Shown in pieces: positions 1 through 6,794 of a stretch of DNA of 8,005 nucleotides. Source of the DNA: an uncultured Lachnospiraceae bacterium (GTDB lineage: Bacteria; Bacillota_A; Clostridia; TANB77; CAG-508); the NCBI GenBank assembly GCA_947165105.1, contig CAMUZC010000072.1, positions 1-8,005 of the forward strand, written 5' to 3'. The first letter of the stretch is position 1; each line of letters starts with the position of its first letter. Under the pieces are notes generated by a model. That model had not been told where the DNA came from, ran no database searches, and saw only the letters and a program-made list of their open reading frames with translations. Both the position numbers and the translations under genes were made by a program.

Positions 1-203
1 ATAGTATCAATTTTTCCACCATCTTGTAGATATTCTGAAAAGCACATTGCTGAATATCCTACTGCTGCACCTATTTCTAAGATGTTTTTTGGTTTTATTT
101 CTGTTAATATTTTTGCAATTACTTCTAGTGTGTCATCCATTATGATTGGAATGTGTTCTTCTAATGCTTTTTCTTTTATTTTCATTAATTCATTTTTATT
201 CAT
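1..203 (-). CDS. SAM-dependent O-methyltransferase, TrmR-like (5' part only)
   Basis: The gene runs off the left edge, leaving 67 N-terminal codons. It starts at ATG 203, nine bases after an AAAGG ribosome binding site (213-217). The peptide carries a helical N-terminus with the segment EEHIPIIMDDTLEVI, then a Rossmann SAM-binding motif I, ILEIGAAVGYSA, at residues 41-52. The spacing and wording match the O-methyltransferase family 3 proteins of Firmicutes such as TrmR/YrrM, which methylates 5-hydroxyuridine at the tRNA wobble position; full proteins are about 210-220 residues. The substrate-binding and metal-binding parts lie outside the window, so the tRNA substrate is inferred from family resemblance only. 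The gene has its own promoter (238-266) and is separated from the upstream exporter operon by a hairpin, so it is probably a separate transcription unit. Confidence 0.85.
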   Translation of the reverse strand, partial: MNKNELMKIKEKALEEHIPIIMDDTLEVIAKILTEIKPKNILEIGAAVGYSAMCFSEYLQDGGKIDT

Positions 204-237
204 TTATATCATCCTTTTTAAATTATATTACCCAGCT

Positions 238-266
238 ATTATACTACATATTTTAATACTTTTCAA
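238..266 (-). promoter_or_regulatory. Promoter of the O-methyltransferase gene
   Basis: On the minus strand a -35 TTGAAA (266-261) and a -10 TATAAT (243-238) are separated by exactly 17 bases. Transcription would start near 231, giving a leader of about 28 bases before the ATG at 203. The fit to the sigma-70/SigA consensus is good, but it is a sequence match only. Confidence 0.75.
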
Positions 267-280
267 TTTTTTATTTTACA

Positions 281-320
281 AAATTTAAACAGAGTGGCTA
301 ATCCCGCTCTGTTTAAATTT
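281..320 (-). terminator. Hairpin terminator after the exporter operon
   Basis: Two perfectly complementary 14-base arms (281-294 and 307-320, arm AAATTTAAACAGAG) enclose a 12-base centre, starting 13 bases past the stop codon of the second permease. On the minus strand the hairpin is followed by only a short AAATTTTG stretch, so the U-tract is partly inside the stem. In plus-strand RNA the stem extends through a G-U pair, while in minus-strand RNA that position is a C-A mismatch. Its position between two minus-strand units makes termination the likely role, perhaps of moderate strength. Confidence 0.65.
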
Positions 321-332
321 ATACTAAAAATT

Positions 333-1484
333 TTATCCAATCTTTCTTTTCTTAGCAGCAACAATATTTGCAATAATTACAAACACGACTGCAAAACCTA
401 TCATAATACCCATATCAACCATTAAAGGTTTTAAAGTTTCAAAATTAAATATTTCTAATTCAGCTACTGCATCATTTGTTTTAACATAATAATATGTTGG
501 AAGTGCATGTGCAATTGTTTTAACTACATTTGGCAAGTATTCCATTGGAACAAAAACTCCACATAGGAAACTTGATCCTAATGCAACTACGTTAACAATT
601 CCTGATACTGCATTTTTGTTAGAAACAATGCTTCCAAGCACAAACGCTAGTGCAGTTGCACTTATTGTAAATACAAATGAGTTTGCTACAAACACAGCTC
701 CGTGTTTACTTAGCATTATGTCACTTCCTAACAATACGAATCCTGCAGCTACATATAAAGCCCATACAATTATTGCATAAACGCAATTTGATAATAGCAA
801 TTCCCTATTATGTTTTTTATAATTCATAGAACTTATTACTGTTCTCTTGCGAATTTTTGTGCTATTAAATACAGATAATATTAAACATATTATATAAATT
901 AAACATGCTAAAATACTATAACTTGCAAAATTGAAATAGAAAGATGCTCTGCTTAAACTTGCTGTATCTAATTTTGAAGTTATTTCTGCCTTTGCCTTTT
1001 TTGATAAAGTCTCATTTACTTTTTCAATTAATTCATCTTCAGATTCTATATTTTTTTGATATGTGTTTGCTACACTAATATATCTTTTTATTATCATTTC
1101 AGCATATTCTGAGCTGTAATTTCCTGTACGTTTTATTTCCAATTCTGGTGCATTTCCGGCCATGAAATCATTATGATAATTTTCTGGAATATATATAATG
1201 TAAGCTGCATCATCATAAAATAATGCATCATTTCTAGCTTCTTCATTATCAGCAATTTCTGGTGTTGTACTATTTTCTTTTATATATTTAATAAAGTCTT
1301 TTGTAATACCTATTTCTTCATCTCGGTTTACTATTAATATACTTGGTTTTGACGCTGTAAACTCTGTTACTGATTTATTAGCATTCATATTTAATCCACC
1401 GAAAAGTAGTAATAAAGCAGTATAGAATATTACTATTCCCTTATTTTTCTTTAATATTTTTAAAAATGTTTTAAATACTCTCAT
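333..1484 (-). CDS. ABC-2 type transporter permease (second subunit)
   Basis: This 383-residue protein is a membrane subunit of an ABC-2 exporter. It has one N-terminal membrane helix (about 16-36), a large extracytoplasmic domain (about 37-185), then roughly five helices (about 187-207, 231-253, 263-288, 293-313 and 355-376). The stretch GVFVPMEYLPNVVKTIAHAL (309-328), just before the last helix, is a hallmark of ABC-2 permeases. The tail is basic (AAKKRKIG), consistent with a cytoplasmic end. ATG 1484 follows an AAGGAGG site (1492-1498) embedded in the end of the preceding permease gene, and the two reading frames overlap by 14 bases, so translation is probably coupled. With its partner permease it should form the heterodimeric channel driven by the ATPase at 2676-3614. 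The substrate cannot be read from sequence; drugs, peptides and lipids are all possible for this family. Confidence 0.88.
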   Translation of the reverse strand: MRVFKTFLKILKKNKGIVIFYTALLLLFGGLNMNANKSVTEFTASKPSILIVNRDEEIGITKDFIKYIKENSTTPEIADNEEARNDALFYDDAAYIIYIPENYHNDFMAGNAPELEIKRTGNYSSEYAEMIIKRYISVANTYQKNIESEDELIEKVNETLSKKAKAEITSKLDTASLSRASFYFNFASYSILACLIYIICLILSVFNSTKIRKRTVISSMNYKKHNRELLLSNCVYAIIVWALYVAAGFVLLGSDIMLSKHGAVFVANSFVFTISATALAFVLGSIVSNKNAVSGIVNVVALGSSFLCGVFVPMEYLPNVVKTIAHALPTYYYVKTNDAVAELEIFNFETLKPLMVDMGIMIGFAVVFVIIANIVAAKKRKIG

Positions 1485-2676
1485 ATTTTTGCCTCCTTAA
1501 ACTAAAGAATGAAATTACTATTAATGCGAAAGCAAAAATTAACAAACTAGCAATATTAAAGTAATATCTATCTAATGTGTCATAATAATATAATGAATAA
1601 AATCCGTCTGTAATCATGTTAGCTGGATTCAATTTATTAATAATAGGTACATTTTTGTCTATTACATATTTCATTGTTACACCCATCATTCCAGCTAAAA
1701 AACAGCCAAACATAGTTATTCCAATTAATATTCCAGTCTTAGCATTATCACTTGCTTTAAATAGTGATGCAACAGCTACTCCCATTGTTAAGCCAGTAAA
1801 ACTTCCTACCATTGCAAGCAATATTATTAAACCTATATTATTTCCATAGTCAACTTTTAATACAAATACTGTATATGCAAATAGCAGCGCTAATCCTACT
1901 AATTGAGTAACGTATCCTGCAAGTAAACTACTTAATAAAAGCTTTGCTTTTTTTATCGGAGATACAGATATTCTTTTTCCTTGATTTGTCATATTAGCTA
2001 AGTTTTGGTTTAACGCTACCATTCCTAATATTCCACCATATAAACAAGTCATTGCTATTAATGTATAAAATTCTATCATCATATAGTCTAAATTCTTATT
2101 CGAAGTATTTTTTAATTTTACTTCATCATTTTGTACTTGTTCATACGCTTTTTGAATAATTGCTTGTGTGTCTATGCTTATATCAGTATTTTCTTCTTCA
2201 TTACTACTTGCTGATAACATTTTTGTTTTAATCTCTTGTTCGACAATATTATTAATCATATTACTTTTTTGAGCAATTTCTTCAACCACATATTTAAAAA
2301 TAGTTTGATTTATTCCATTTTTAACAAATGTAAGCTTTGGCTCATCTCCCTCAAGTTTCATATACCCTGCTATTTTATCATCTTCAAGCAGTTTTTTAGC
2401 CTCATCTTCTGAAACATATTTTGTATTAAACATATGATCTTCACTTGATTCATCACTTAGTTGTTTAAAAACTGTTTTATATGCTTCATTGCTTTCAAAA
2501 TCATCGTTTTTAACAATTGCAATATCTATTGCATCAAATGTTTCTGTTTTAGATATATTTGAAAAGGCCAAATGAAATAATGTTCCTAAAATAATCGGAA
2601 AAGCAAATGTCCAAAATATTAACATTTTATTTCTGAAGAGAGTTTTTAACGAATATTTAAAATTATGTATAAACAT
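1471..2676 (-). CDS. ABC-2 type transporter permease (first subunit)
   Basis: This 401-residue membrane protein has the same plan as its downstream partner. It has one N-terminal helix (about 18-38), a long hydrophilic extracytoplasmic domain (about 39-198) with many acidic and lysine residues, then helices near 201-223, 247-272, 281-305, 313-335 and 372-393. The cytoplasmic loop NQGKRISVSPIKKAKLL (231-247) between helices is typical of ABC-2 permeases, where it contacts the ATPase. The start codon shares one base with the ATPase stop (TAATG), and an AAAGGAG site lies about 11 bases upstream inside the ATPase gene, so the two are translationally coupled. The similar architecture and unlike sequences of the two permeases suggest a heterodimer. 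The long outer domain resembles the ABC2_membrane_3 type of exporter. The substrate is unknown. Confidence 0.88.
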   Translation of the reverse strand: MFIHNFKYSLKTLFRNKMLIFWTFAFPIILGTLFHLAFSNISKTETFDAIDIAIVKNDDFESNEAYKTVFKQLSDESSEDHMFNTKYVSEDEAKKLLEDDKIAGYMKLEGDEPKLTFVKNGINQTIFKYVVEEIAQKSNMINNIVEQEIKTKMLSASSNEEENTDISIDTQAIIQKAYEQVQNDEVKLKNTSNKNLDYMMIEFYTLIAMTCLYGGILGMVALNQNLANMTNQGKRISVSPIKKAKLLLSSLLAGYVTQLVGLALLFAYTVFVLKVDYGNNIGLIILLAMVGSFTGLTMGVAVASLFKASDNAKTGILIGITMFGCFLAGMMGVTMKYVIDKNVPIINKLNPANMITDGFYSLYYYDTLDRYYFNIASLLIFAFALIVISFFSLRRQKYESI

Positions 2677-3614
2677 TAGTCTCTAAGCTCCTTTCCGGTT
2701 AATTCAAGGAATACATCATTAAGTGTAGGTCTTTCTGAATATATTTTATTATAATTAATACTCTCTTTTTTCAAATAATCTATCATATCAACTAGATTAT
2801 TTTTTCCTTCAATATATGTAACCAATAATGTGTTTCCATCATATGTTACTTCGTCAACATTACCTTTTGATTTAATGTCATCAATATATTTCTTATCTAG
2901 ATTATTAACTTCTACTGTAACTTTTTCTTCTATTCTAGCTAATTCCTTTAACTCGTCTGTTGTTCCTGATGCAAGAATTGCACCTTTGTCTAAGATAATT
3001 ACTCTATCACATAGTAATTCTACTTCTTCCATATAATGTGTTGTGTATACTATTGTTGCTCCATTATCTCTTAATTTCTTTATTCCATCTAGAATGTTGT
3101 TTCTACTTTGTGGATCTACTGCTACTGTTGGCTCATCAAAGAAAATAAGTTCTGGTTTATGTGCGATTCCACATGCAATATTAAGTCTTCTTAATAAACC
3201 TCCTGATAATTTTTTTGGATAGAATTTTTTGAAATCTTTTAATCCAACCAATTCGATAGCGTCTTCAACATATTTTTTTCTAGTATCTTTATTTTTTATA
3301 TATAATCCGCAGAAATAATCTATGTTTTCATATACAGTTAATTCGTCAAATACTGATACATCTTGAAAAACAACACCAATTTTTGATTTAATATTATAAG
3401 AGTCCGGTTTCATTTCTTTGCCAAAAATTTTTATTGTACCTTTATTATAATTCAATAATGACAATATACAATTTATTGTTGTAGATTTTCCGCTTCCATT
3501 TGGTCCTAATAGACCTAATATTTCTCCTTTATGTACTTCAAATGATAAATCATCTATTGCTTTTATTTCCTTATATTGTTTTACTAAGTTTTTAATCTCG
3601 ATGATATTTTCCAT
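2676..3614 (-). CDS. ABC transporter ATP-binding protein, DrrA/NatA-like
   Basis: This 312-residue cytoplasmic ATPase powers the two permeases encoded after it. All nucleotide-binding motifs are present: Walker A GPNGSGKST (37-45), Q-loop VFQD with Gln84, signature LSGGLLRR (136-143), Walker B LIFFDEP (156-162) and switch His193 in YTTHYMEE. The EPTVAVDPQSR segment is close to the EPTVGVDPQSR wording of the daunorubicin-exporter DrrA group. Residues from about 230 on form an extra C-terminal domain ending in RPTLNDVFLELTGKELRD, also typical of DrrA/YadG-like proteins. ATG 3614 sits seven bases after GGAGG (3622-3626). It is the first gene of the operon, behind a consensus promoter. No transcription regulator gene flanks the operon, so the inducing signal is not evident. 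The ATPase call is secure; the exported compound is not. Confidence 0.95.
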   Translation of the reverse strand: MENIIEIKNLVKQYKEIKAIDDLSFEVHKGEILGLLGPNGSGKSTTINCILSLLNYNKGTIKIFGKEMKPDSYNIKSKIGVVFQDVSVFDELTVYENIDYFCGLYIKNKDTRKKYVEDAIELVGLKDFKKFYPKKLSGGLLRRLNIACGIAHKPELIFFDEPTVAVDPQSRNNILDGIKKLRDNGATIVYTTHYMEEVELLCDRVIILDKGAILASGTTDELKELARIEEKVTVEVNNLDKKYIDDIKSKGNVDEVTYDGNTLLVTYIEGKNNLVDMIDYLKKESINYNKIYSERPTLNDVFLELTGKELRD

Positions 3615-3650
3615 TTATAATCCTCCTTTTATAAGTCATTTTATAACCGA

Positions 3651-3679
3651 ATTATATATTATTCTATTATTTTTGTAAA
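3651..3679 (-). promoter_or_regulatory. Promoter of the ABC exporter operon
   Basis: On the minus strand a -35 TTTACA (3679-3674) and a perfect -10 TATAAT (3656-3651) are separated by 17 bases. Transcription should begin near 3644, about 30 bases before the ATPase ATG, with the AGGAGG site at 3622-3627 between them. It lies directly downstream of the terminator at 3687-3723, so the operon is an independent unit. Confidence 0.8.
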
Positions 3680-3686
3680 GTTTTCT

Positions 3687-3723
3687 CAAAAAGGAGAATG
3701 ACAGTACGTCATTCTCCTTTTTG
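3687..3723 (-). terminator. Strong rho-independent terminator
   Basis: Perfect 16-base arms (3687-3702 and 3708-3723) enclose a five-base loop, with A-tracts and T-tracts forming the outer stem. The stop codon of the 121-residue hypothetical gene is one base upstream on the minus strand, so this ends its message. The T-rich flank exists on both strands, so it could also stop plus-strand transcripts. Confidence 0.9.
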
Positions 3724-3724
3724 T

Positions 3725-4090
3725 TTAATAATGATTGTAACAATACTTTTCTATTCCATCTACTATTTTGGAAGAAATTCTTGTTGCTTTTTCGTCAATA
3801 CTCAATGCATTAATTGTATAAAGCTCAGTAAATATATACTCAATGTAATTCTTATATATATCCAACTTTTCCTTATCATCTTCTGCATCTTTACTCGACT
3901 TTAATTCATCATATAAGCATTTTCTGGTCTTTTTTAAGTTTGGTATTTTATTACACCATTTCTTGAGAAAATCTTCCATGTCTGAAATAAGCTTAGATTG
4001 TTTTAATTCCGTATCGTTTAAATCCTGATAACGAAAATAAATAAGCCGTATTTCCATCTCAGCAAGTTGGTATTTGTTTAATGCAATCAT
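3725..4090 (-). CDS. Hypothetical protein, 121 residues
   Basis: I do not recognise this protein. The frame is open further up to a GTG at 4177, but the natural start is ATG 4090 (or the adjacent ATG 4093), because GGAGG lies seven bases upstream and the promoter's expected start point near 4161 excludes the longer form. The product (MIALNKYQLAEMEIRLIYFR at its start) looks soluble and mostly helical. It is rich in Lys, Glu and Asp, with a highly charged middle (KSSKDAEDDKEK) and no membrane helix, signal peptide or evident nucleotide-binding or DNA-binding motif. There are three cysteines, too scattered for a metal site. It stands alone between its own promoter (4168-4196) and a strong terminator, upstream of the exporter operon but not joined to it. 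Codon use resembles the neighbours. A coiled-coil or helical-bundle adaptor is conceivable, but no function is supported. Confidence 0.75.
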   Translation of the reverse strand: MIALNKYQLAEMEIRLIYFRYQDLNDTELKQSKLISDMEDFLKKWCNKIPNLKKTRKCLYDELKSSKDAEDDKEKLDIYKNYIEYIFTELYTINALSIDEKATRISSKIVDGIEKYCYNHY

Positions 4091-4167
4091 CATATCCCCT
4101 CCATAAAATATTTTGAATGGATTTCTTCTGACCCTGCTTCTTGTGTTTTTACACAATTTATAGTGTG

Positions 4168-4196
4168 ATTTTACCACATTTTTTTACTTTCTGCAA
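4168..4196 (-). promoter_or_regulatory. Promoter of the hypothetical gene, extended -10
   Basis: On the minus strand a -35 TTGCAG (4196-4191) and a -10 TAAAAT (4173-4168) are separated by 17 bases. A TGG directly before the -10 gives an extended -10 element. The predicted transcript starts near 4161, leaving an untranslated leader of about 70 bases before the ATG at 4090. Confidence 0.7.
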
Positions 4197-4221
4197 GAAA
4201 TTTGTTTTCTATTAAATGCGT

Positions 4222-4641
4222 TTAATTCAATTCTTTTAAATTTTCAAATACACCATTAATTTTTTCATTTTTCTTTTTCATATTAATAGGCCTTAACTCT
4301 CTACTTGTAAAGCAATGTTTTGTCCAGGCCTCAATAACAACATCACCTGTTTTTTCATTAATAACATCATATGTTACTGTCATTCTTACCCCATTATATT
4401 CAGTGATTCTTGGTGTAATTAAAATTGTATCCCCACTTGTAACATGATGCTTGTATTTGCAATTAAGCTCTAATGTAGGAATTGTATACCCTTGACTTTC
4501 TATATATTCCATTGATATATCTAAAGCTTCTAACCATCTACTTCTTGCTTCTTCTAAAAATCTTATATAGTTTGAATGATGAACAACTCCCATCTTATCT
4601 GTTTCGTAATAGTTGATTATTCTTTTATATGTAAAATTCAT
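4222..4641 (-). CDS. Hotdog-fold acyl-CoA thioesterase, YbgC/FadM-like
   Basis: This protein of 139 residues belongs to the 4-hydroxybenzoyl-CoA thioesterase (4HBT) superfamily, which hydrolyses acyl-CoA or related thioesters in the cytoplasm. The family's active-site stretch is clear near the N-terminus: YYETDKMGVVHHSNYIRFLE (11-30), with the candidate catalytic Asp15, followed by His22, Tyr25 and Glu30 on the long helix. The rest alternates as expected for the hotdog sheet. The length matches the usual 130-145 residues. The frame is open upstream to 4680, but ATG 4641 is preferred because GGAGGT (4648-4653) precedes it by six bases, and translation from here keeps the canonical N-terminus. 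It lies 47 bases after the yolD-like gene with no terminator between, so it may be read through from the polymerase operon. No good terminator follows it. The natural acyl substrate is unknown. Confidence 0.88.
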   Translation of the reverse strand: MNFTYKRIINYYETDKMGVVHHSNYIRFLEEARSRWLEALDISMEYIESQGYTIPTLELNCKYKHHVTSGDTILITPRITEYNGVRMTVTYDVINEKTGDVVIEAWTKHCFTSRELRPINMKKKNEKINGVFENLKELN

Positions 4642-4688
4642 AATTTTACCTCCATTTCTCTGCCTGGAATATATTATCATATATTTTT

Positions 4689-5124
4689 TTATTTATCAAA
4701 TATTTCTTCAATATTAGTAATTTCAATTATCTCTTGAATCGGAATTTCTTTTTTATCTTCAAACACAATAAGCTGCTTAATTTGATCAATCTTTCTTACT
4801 TTTCCTGCAACCGTTACATATTTACCACCTTTTTTTCTTGAATCCGGAATAAAATATGTAATCTTAACTTCTGGTTTTAAATTTAATTTTTCTTGGATTT
4901 CTAAGATTTTTTCATTCAAAATCATTTTCAAACCTTCTGCTAATTCTTTTCTTTCATTCGTTAATCTTGCCGTTTCTTTTACTTGATCATCATATCCGAG
5001 TAAGAGCTGCAAATGGTGCAAACTGTGCAGACCTTGCTTCTAAAGACATTTGTGGATGTTTTTTTGAAACATGATGTGACATGTTTATAATATCGTCATA
5101 TTCTCCATTATATTTAAATTTCAC
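4689..5124 (-). pseudogene. YolD-like protein gene, interrupted by a frameshift
   Basis: Two abutting frames together encode a YolD-like protein (family PF08863) of about 144 residues. The 5' part starts at GTG 5124 after an AAAGGAG site and reads through YDDIINMSHHVSKKHPQMSL and ARSAQFAPFAALT (31-42), then hits TGA at 4992-4990. The 3' part continues in another frame with GYDDQVKETARLTNERKELA, then an ITYFIPDSRKKGGKYV segment and ends at 4689. Family members read FAALTGYD at the junction; here ACT and GGA are split by one extra base, G on the plus strand at about 4998. YolD-like proteins sit beside Y-family polymerases in Firmicutes and have been proposed to play a UmuD-like role. The gene begins 21 bases after the polymerase stop codon. 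Whether this is a real lesion or a sequencing error cannot be told here. Confidence 0.85.
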
Positions 5125-5145
5125 AGTTTACAGCTCCTTTCCTTT

Positions 5146-6654
5146 TTATTCCTTATGACCGCCAATTTGTCTATTTCTTTCAATAGTTGTACCACCTTCT
5201 TGTAAATTCATTCCTTTAATTATTGCATTTTTCCCATATTTTCTTTTTATATTTATCATGGCTTTTTGAATTTCCTTCTCAGCATGTTCTTTTTCTCTTT
5301 TTTTATCTACCTCTTCATAGTTTGTAAATAAATCAACTTGTTCATATATTTCCTCTTTTTGTGCCAAATCTTCATTTACAACATTATTAGCAGTAACGTT
5401 AATCCTTCTTACTAATAACTGTGGATTAATAATTCTATCAAAAAGTTCCATTACAGCATCTATTATTATTTTAGTAGATGAAGTTTTGTGATCTATATTT
5501 ACAGTTCCATGTGCATGTTTAGGTATAGTTCTTCCATATCGATCAAGAGTTACTTCTCCATCATAAGAATCACTTATCTTCTTATTCATTAAATTTTCTA
5601 TGTCATATCCAATCGTTAAAACTAATTGACTTGTTACCAATCTTTTTTCTACTAATTCAAGTGTAAGCAATTCTGTCATCTCTTTTACAATAAGTCTTGT
5701 TTTTTCACAATTATATGGACAATGTAGAACTTGTCCTGAGCTAAGACTGTTAGAAATTGGCTTGTACGCTTTTATACTTTGAATTGTTGTAGGTTCCCAT
5801 CCCCAACTATGATCTATTAATAGCTCTGCATTTATGCCAAACAGTTTATATAACAATTCTTCATTTTCGACTGACATTCTGGCAACATCACCCATTGTGA
5901 ACATTCTATGTTTCTCTAATCTTGTAGCAATACCTTTTCCAACTCTCCAAAAATCAGTTATAGGTCTATGATTCCATAAGTATTTTCTATATGTCATTTC
6001 ATCTAATCCTGCTATTCTAACGCCATTTTTATCTGGTTCAACATGTTTTGCAACGATATCCATTGCCACTTTGCATAAATATAAATTTGTACCAATCCCA
6101 GCGGTTGCAGTAATTCCAGTCGTTTGATACACATCTTTTAACACTTTAGTTACTAGTTCTCTAGCTGTCATTTTATAATATTTCAAATATTTTGTGACAT
6201 CACAAAAAACTTCATCTACAGAATATGCATATATATCTTCTGAAGAAAAATATTTTAAATATATATTGTAAATATTGGTACTATATTTCATATAGTATGC
6301 CATTCTTGGTGGTGCAATTATATAATCTAATTCTAAATCTTTGTTATTTTTTAATTCTATTGCATTGTATGTTTTACCTACAAAAGTTTGTCTTGGTGCA
6401 TTTCTTTTTCTCTCTGCATTTATTTGTTTTACTTTTTGAATTACTTCAAACAACCTTGCCCTTCCAGGAATTCCATACGCTTTTAAAGAAGGACTTACTG
6501 CAAGACAAATTGTTTTTTCAGTTCTACTACTATCTGCTACAACTAAATTAGTTGTAAGTGGGTCTAACCCGCGTTCCTGACACTCAACGGATGCATAAAA
6601 GCTTTTTAAATCTATTGAAATATATATTTTTTGTTCTCCATTATTGTCTTGCAT
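5146..6654 (-). CDS. Y-family DNA polymerase, UmuC/DinB-like (UvrX/YqjW type)
   Basis: This 502-residue translesion polymerase copies damaged templates with low fidelity. The catalytic carboxylates are intact: Asp15 in ISIDLKSFYASVE and Asp147/Glu148 in YSVDEVF. Other family landmarks are RTEKTICLAVSPSLKAYGIP (44-63), TATAGIGTNLYLCKVAMD (182-199) and a helix-hairpin-helix segment WRVGKGIATRLEKHRMFT (236-253). QVDLF at 439-443 is a textbook beta-clamp binding motif, and the C-terminal KRKYGKNAIIKGMNL and ERNRQIGGHKE blocks are characteristic of the UvrX/YqjW branch rather than of DinB proper. ATG 6654 is six bases after AGAGGT (6661-6666). It is the first gene of a unit with a yolD-like gene, behind a promoter carrying a LexA-like box, so damage induction is likely. 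Nothing in the protein looks truncated. Activity may depend on the YolD partner, which is frameshifted here. Confidence 0.95.
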   Translation of the reverse strand: MQDNNGEQKIYISIDLKSFYASVECQERGLDPLTTNLVVADSSRTEKTICLAVSPSLKAYGIPGRARLFEVIQKVKQINAERKRNAPRQTFVGKTYNAIELKNNKDLELDYIIAPPRMAYYMKYSTNIYNIYLKYFSSEDIYAYSVDEVFCDVTKYLKYYKMTARELVTKVLKDVYQTTGITATAGIGTNLYLCKVAMDIVAKHVEPDKNGVRIAGLDEMTYRKYLWNHRPITDFWRVGKGIATRLEKHRMFTMGDVARMSVENEELLYKLFGINAELLIDHSWGWEPTTIQSIKAYKPISNSLSSGQVLHCPYNCEKTRLIVKEMTELLTLELVEKRLVTSQLVLTIGYDIENLMNKKISDSYDGEVTLDRYGRTIPKHAHGTVNIDHKTSSTKIIIDAVMELFDRIINPQLLVRRINVTANNVVNEDLAQKEEIYEQVDLFTNYEEVDKKREKEHAEKEIQKAMINIKRKYGKNAIIKGMNLQEGGTTIERNRQIGGHKE

Positions 6655-6687
6655 TAATCCACCTCTTTTCTTTACTTAGTAATTCAT

Positions 6688-6716
6688 ATTATAGAACATT
6701 TGTTTTGAAAAGTCAA
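6688..6716 (-). promoter_or_regulatory. Promoter of the polymerase-yolD operon
   Basis: On the minus strand a -35 TTGACT (6716-6711) and a perfect -10 TATAAT (6693-6688) are separated by 17 bases. This is among the best promoters in the window. The expected start near 6681 leaves a leader of about 27 bases before the polymerase ATG. Confidence 0.85.
6694..6705. promoter_or_regulatory. LexA (SOS) operator-like box
   Basis: The plus strand reads GAACATTTGTTT, seven of eight matches to the GAAC-N4-GTTC core of the Gram-positive LexA/DinR box. It lies wholly in the spacer of the polymerase promoter and abuts the -10, where a bound repressor would block RNA polymerase. The outer bases fit the longer B. 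subtilis consensus less well. The site and the damage-tolerance gene it precedes support each other. Confidence 0.75.
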
Positions 6717-6727
6717 TCCCTTTTTCA

Positions 6728-6747
6728 TTGACATTTTTTGACATTTC
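6728..6747. repeat. Tandem 10-bp repeat
   Basis: TTGACATTTT is immediately followed by TTGACATTTC, a two-copy direct repeat with one difference. It lies upstream of the SOS promoter. Each copy contains a plus-strand TTGACA, but no matching -10 or gene follows on that strand. Confidence 0.6.
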
Positions 6748-6794
6748 TTGTATCAAATTGTTCTGTCCGGAACGCCTCTAAGAACATCTAATGG

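Noticed and set aside
82..288. Plus-strand frame over the methyltransferase start, and similar plus-strand frames at 1616-1849, 2830-3036, 3698-3904, 6225-6551 and 7553-7741
   Set aside because: Most lie opposite well-supported minus-strand genes, lack SD sequences and give low-complexity Phe/Ile/Leu-rich peptides typical of antisense reading in AT-rich DNA.
4151..4170. ACAC/GTGT inverted repeat near the hypothetical gene's start point as an operator
   Set aside because: The arms are only four bases long with non-complementary centres, which is expected by chance in this composition.
4091..4177. N-terminal extension of the hypothetical protein to GTG 4177
   Set aside because: It would overlap the -10 element at 4168-4173 and start upstream of the predicted transcript start. 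A good SD precedes ATG 4090 instead.
4642..4680. N-terminal extension of the thioesterase to 4680
   Set aside because: The extension has no SD and no family counterpart. ATG 4641 follows GGAGGT and gives the canonical N-terminus.
4985..5005. Programmed +1 frameshift in yolD
   Set aside because: There is no RF2-like slippery codon before the stop, no SD-like stimulator placed for it and no downstream hairpin. I know of no precedent for recoding in this family, so an indel is the simpler explanation.
4689..5021. A 110-residue gene starting at TTG 5021
   Set aside because: Its first residues (HHLQLL) are out-of-frame translation of the conserved FAPFAAL coding region. The true N-terminus is in the other frame from GTG 5124, so this is the 3' half of a frameshifted gene.
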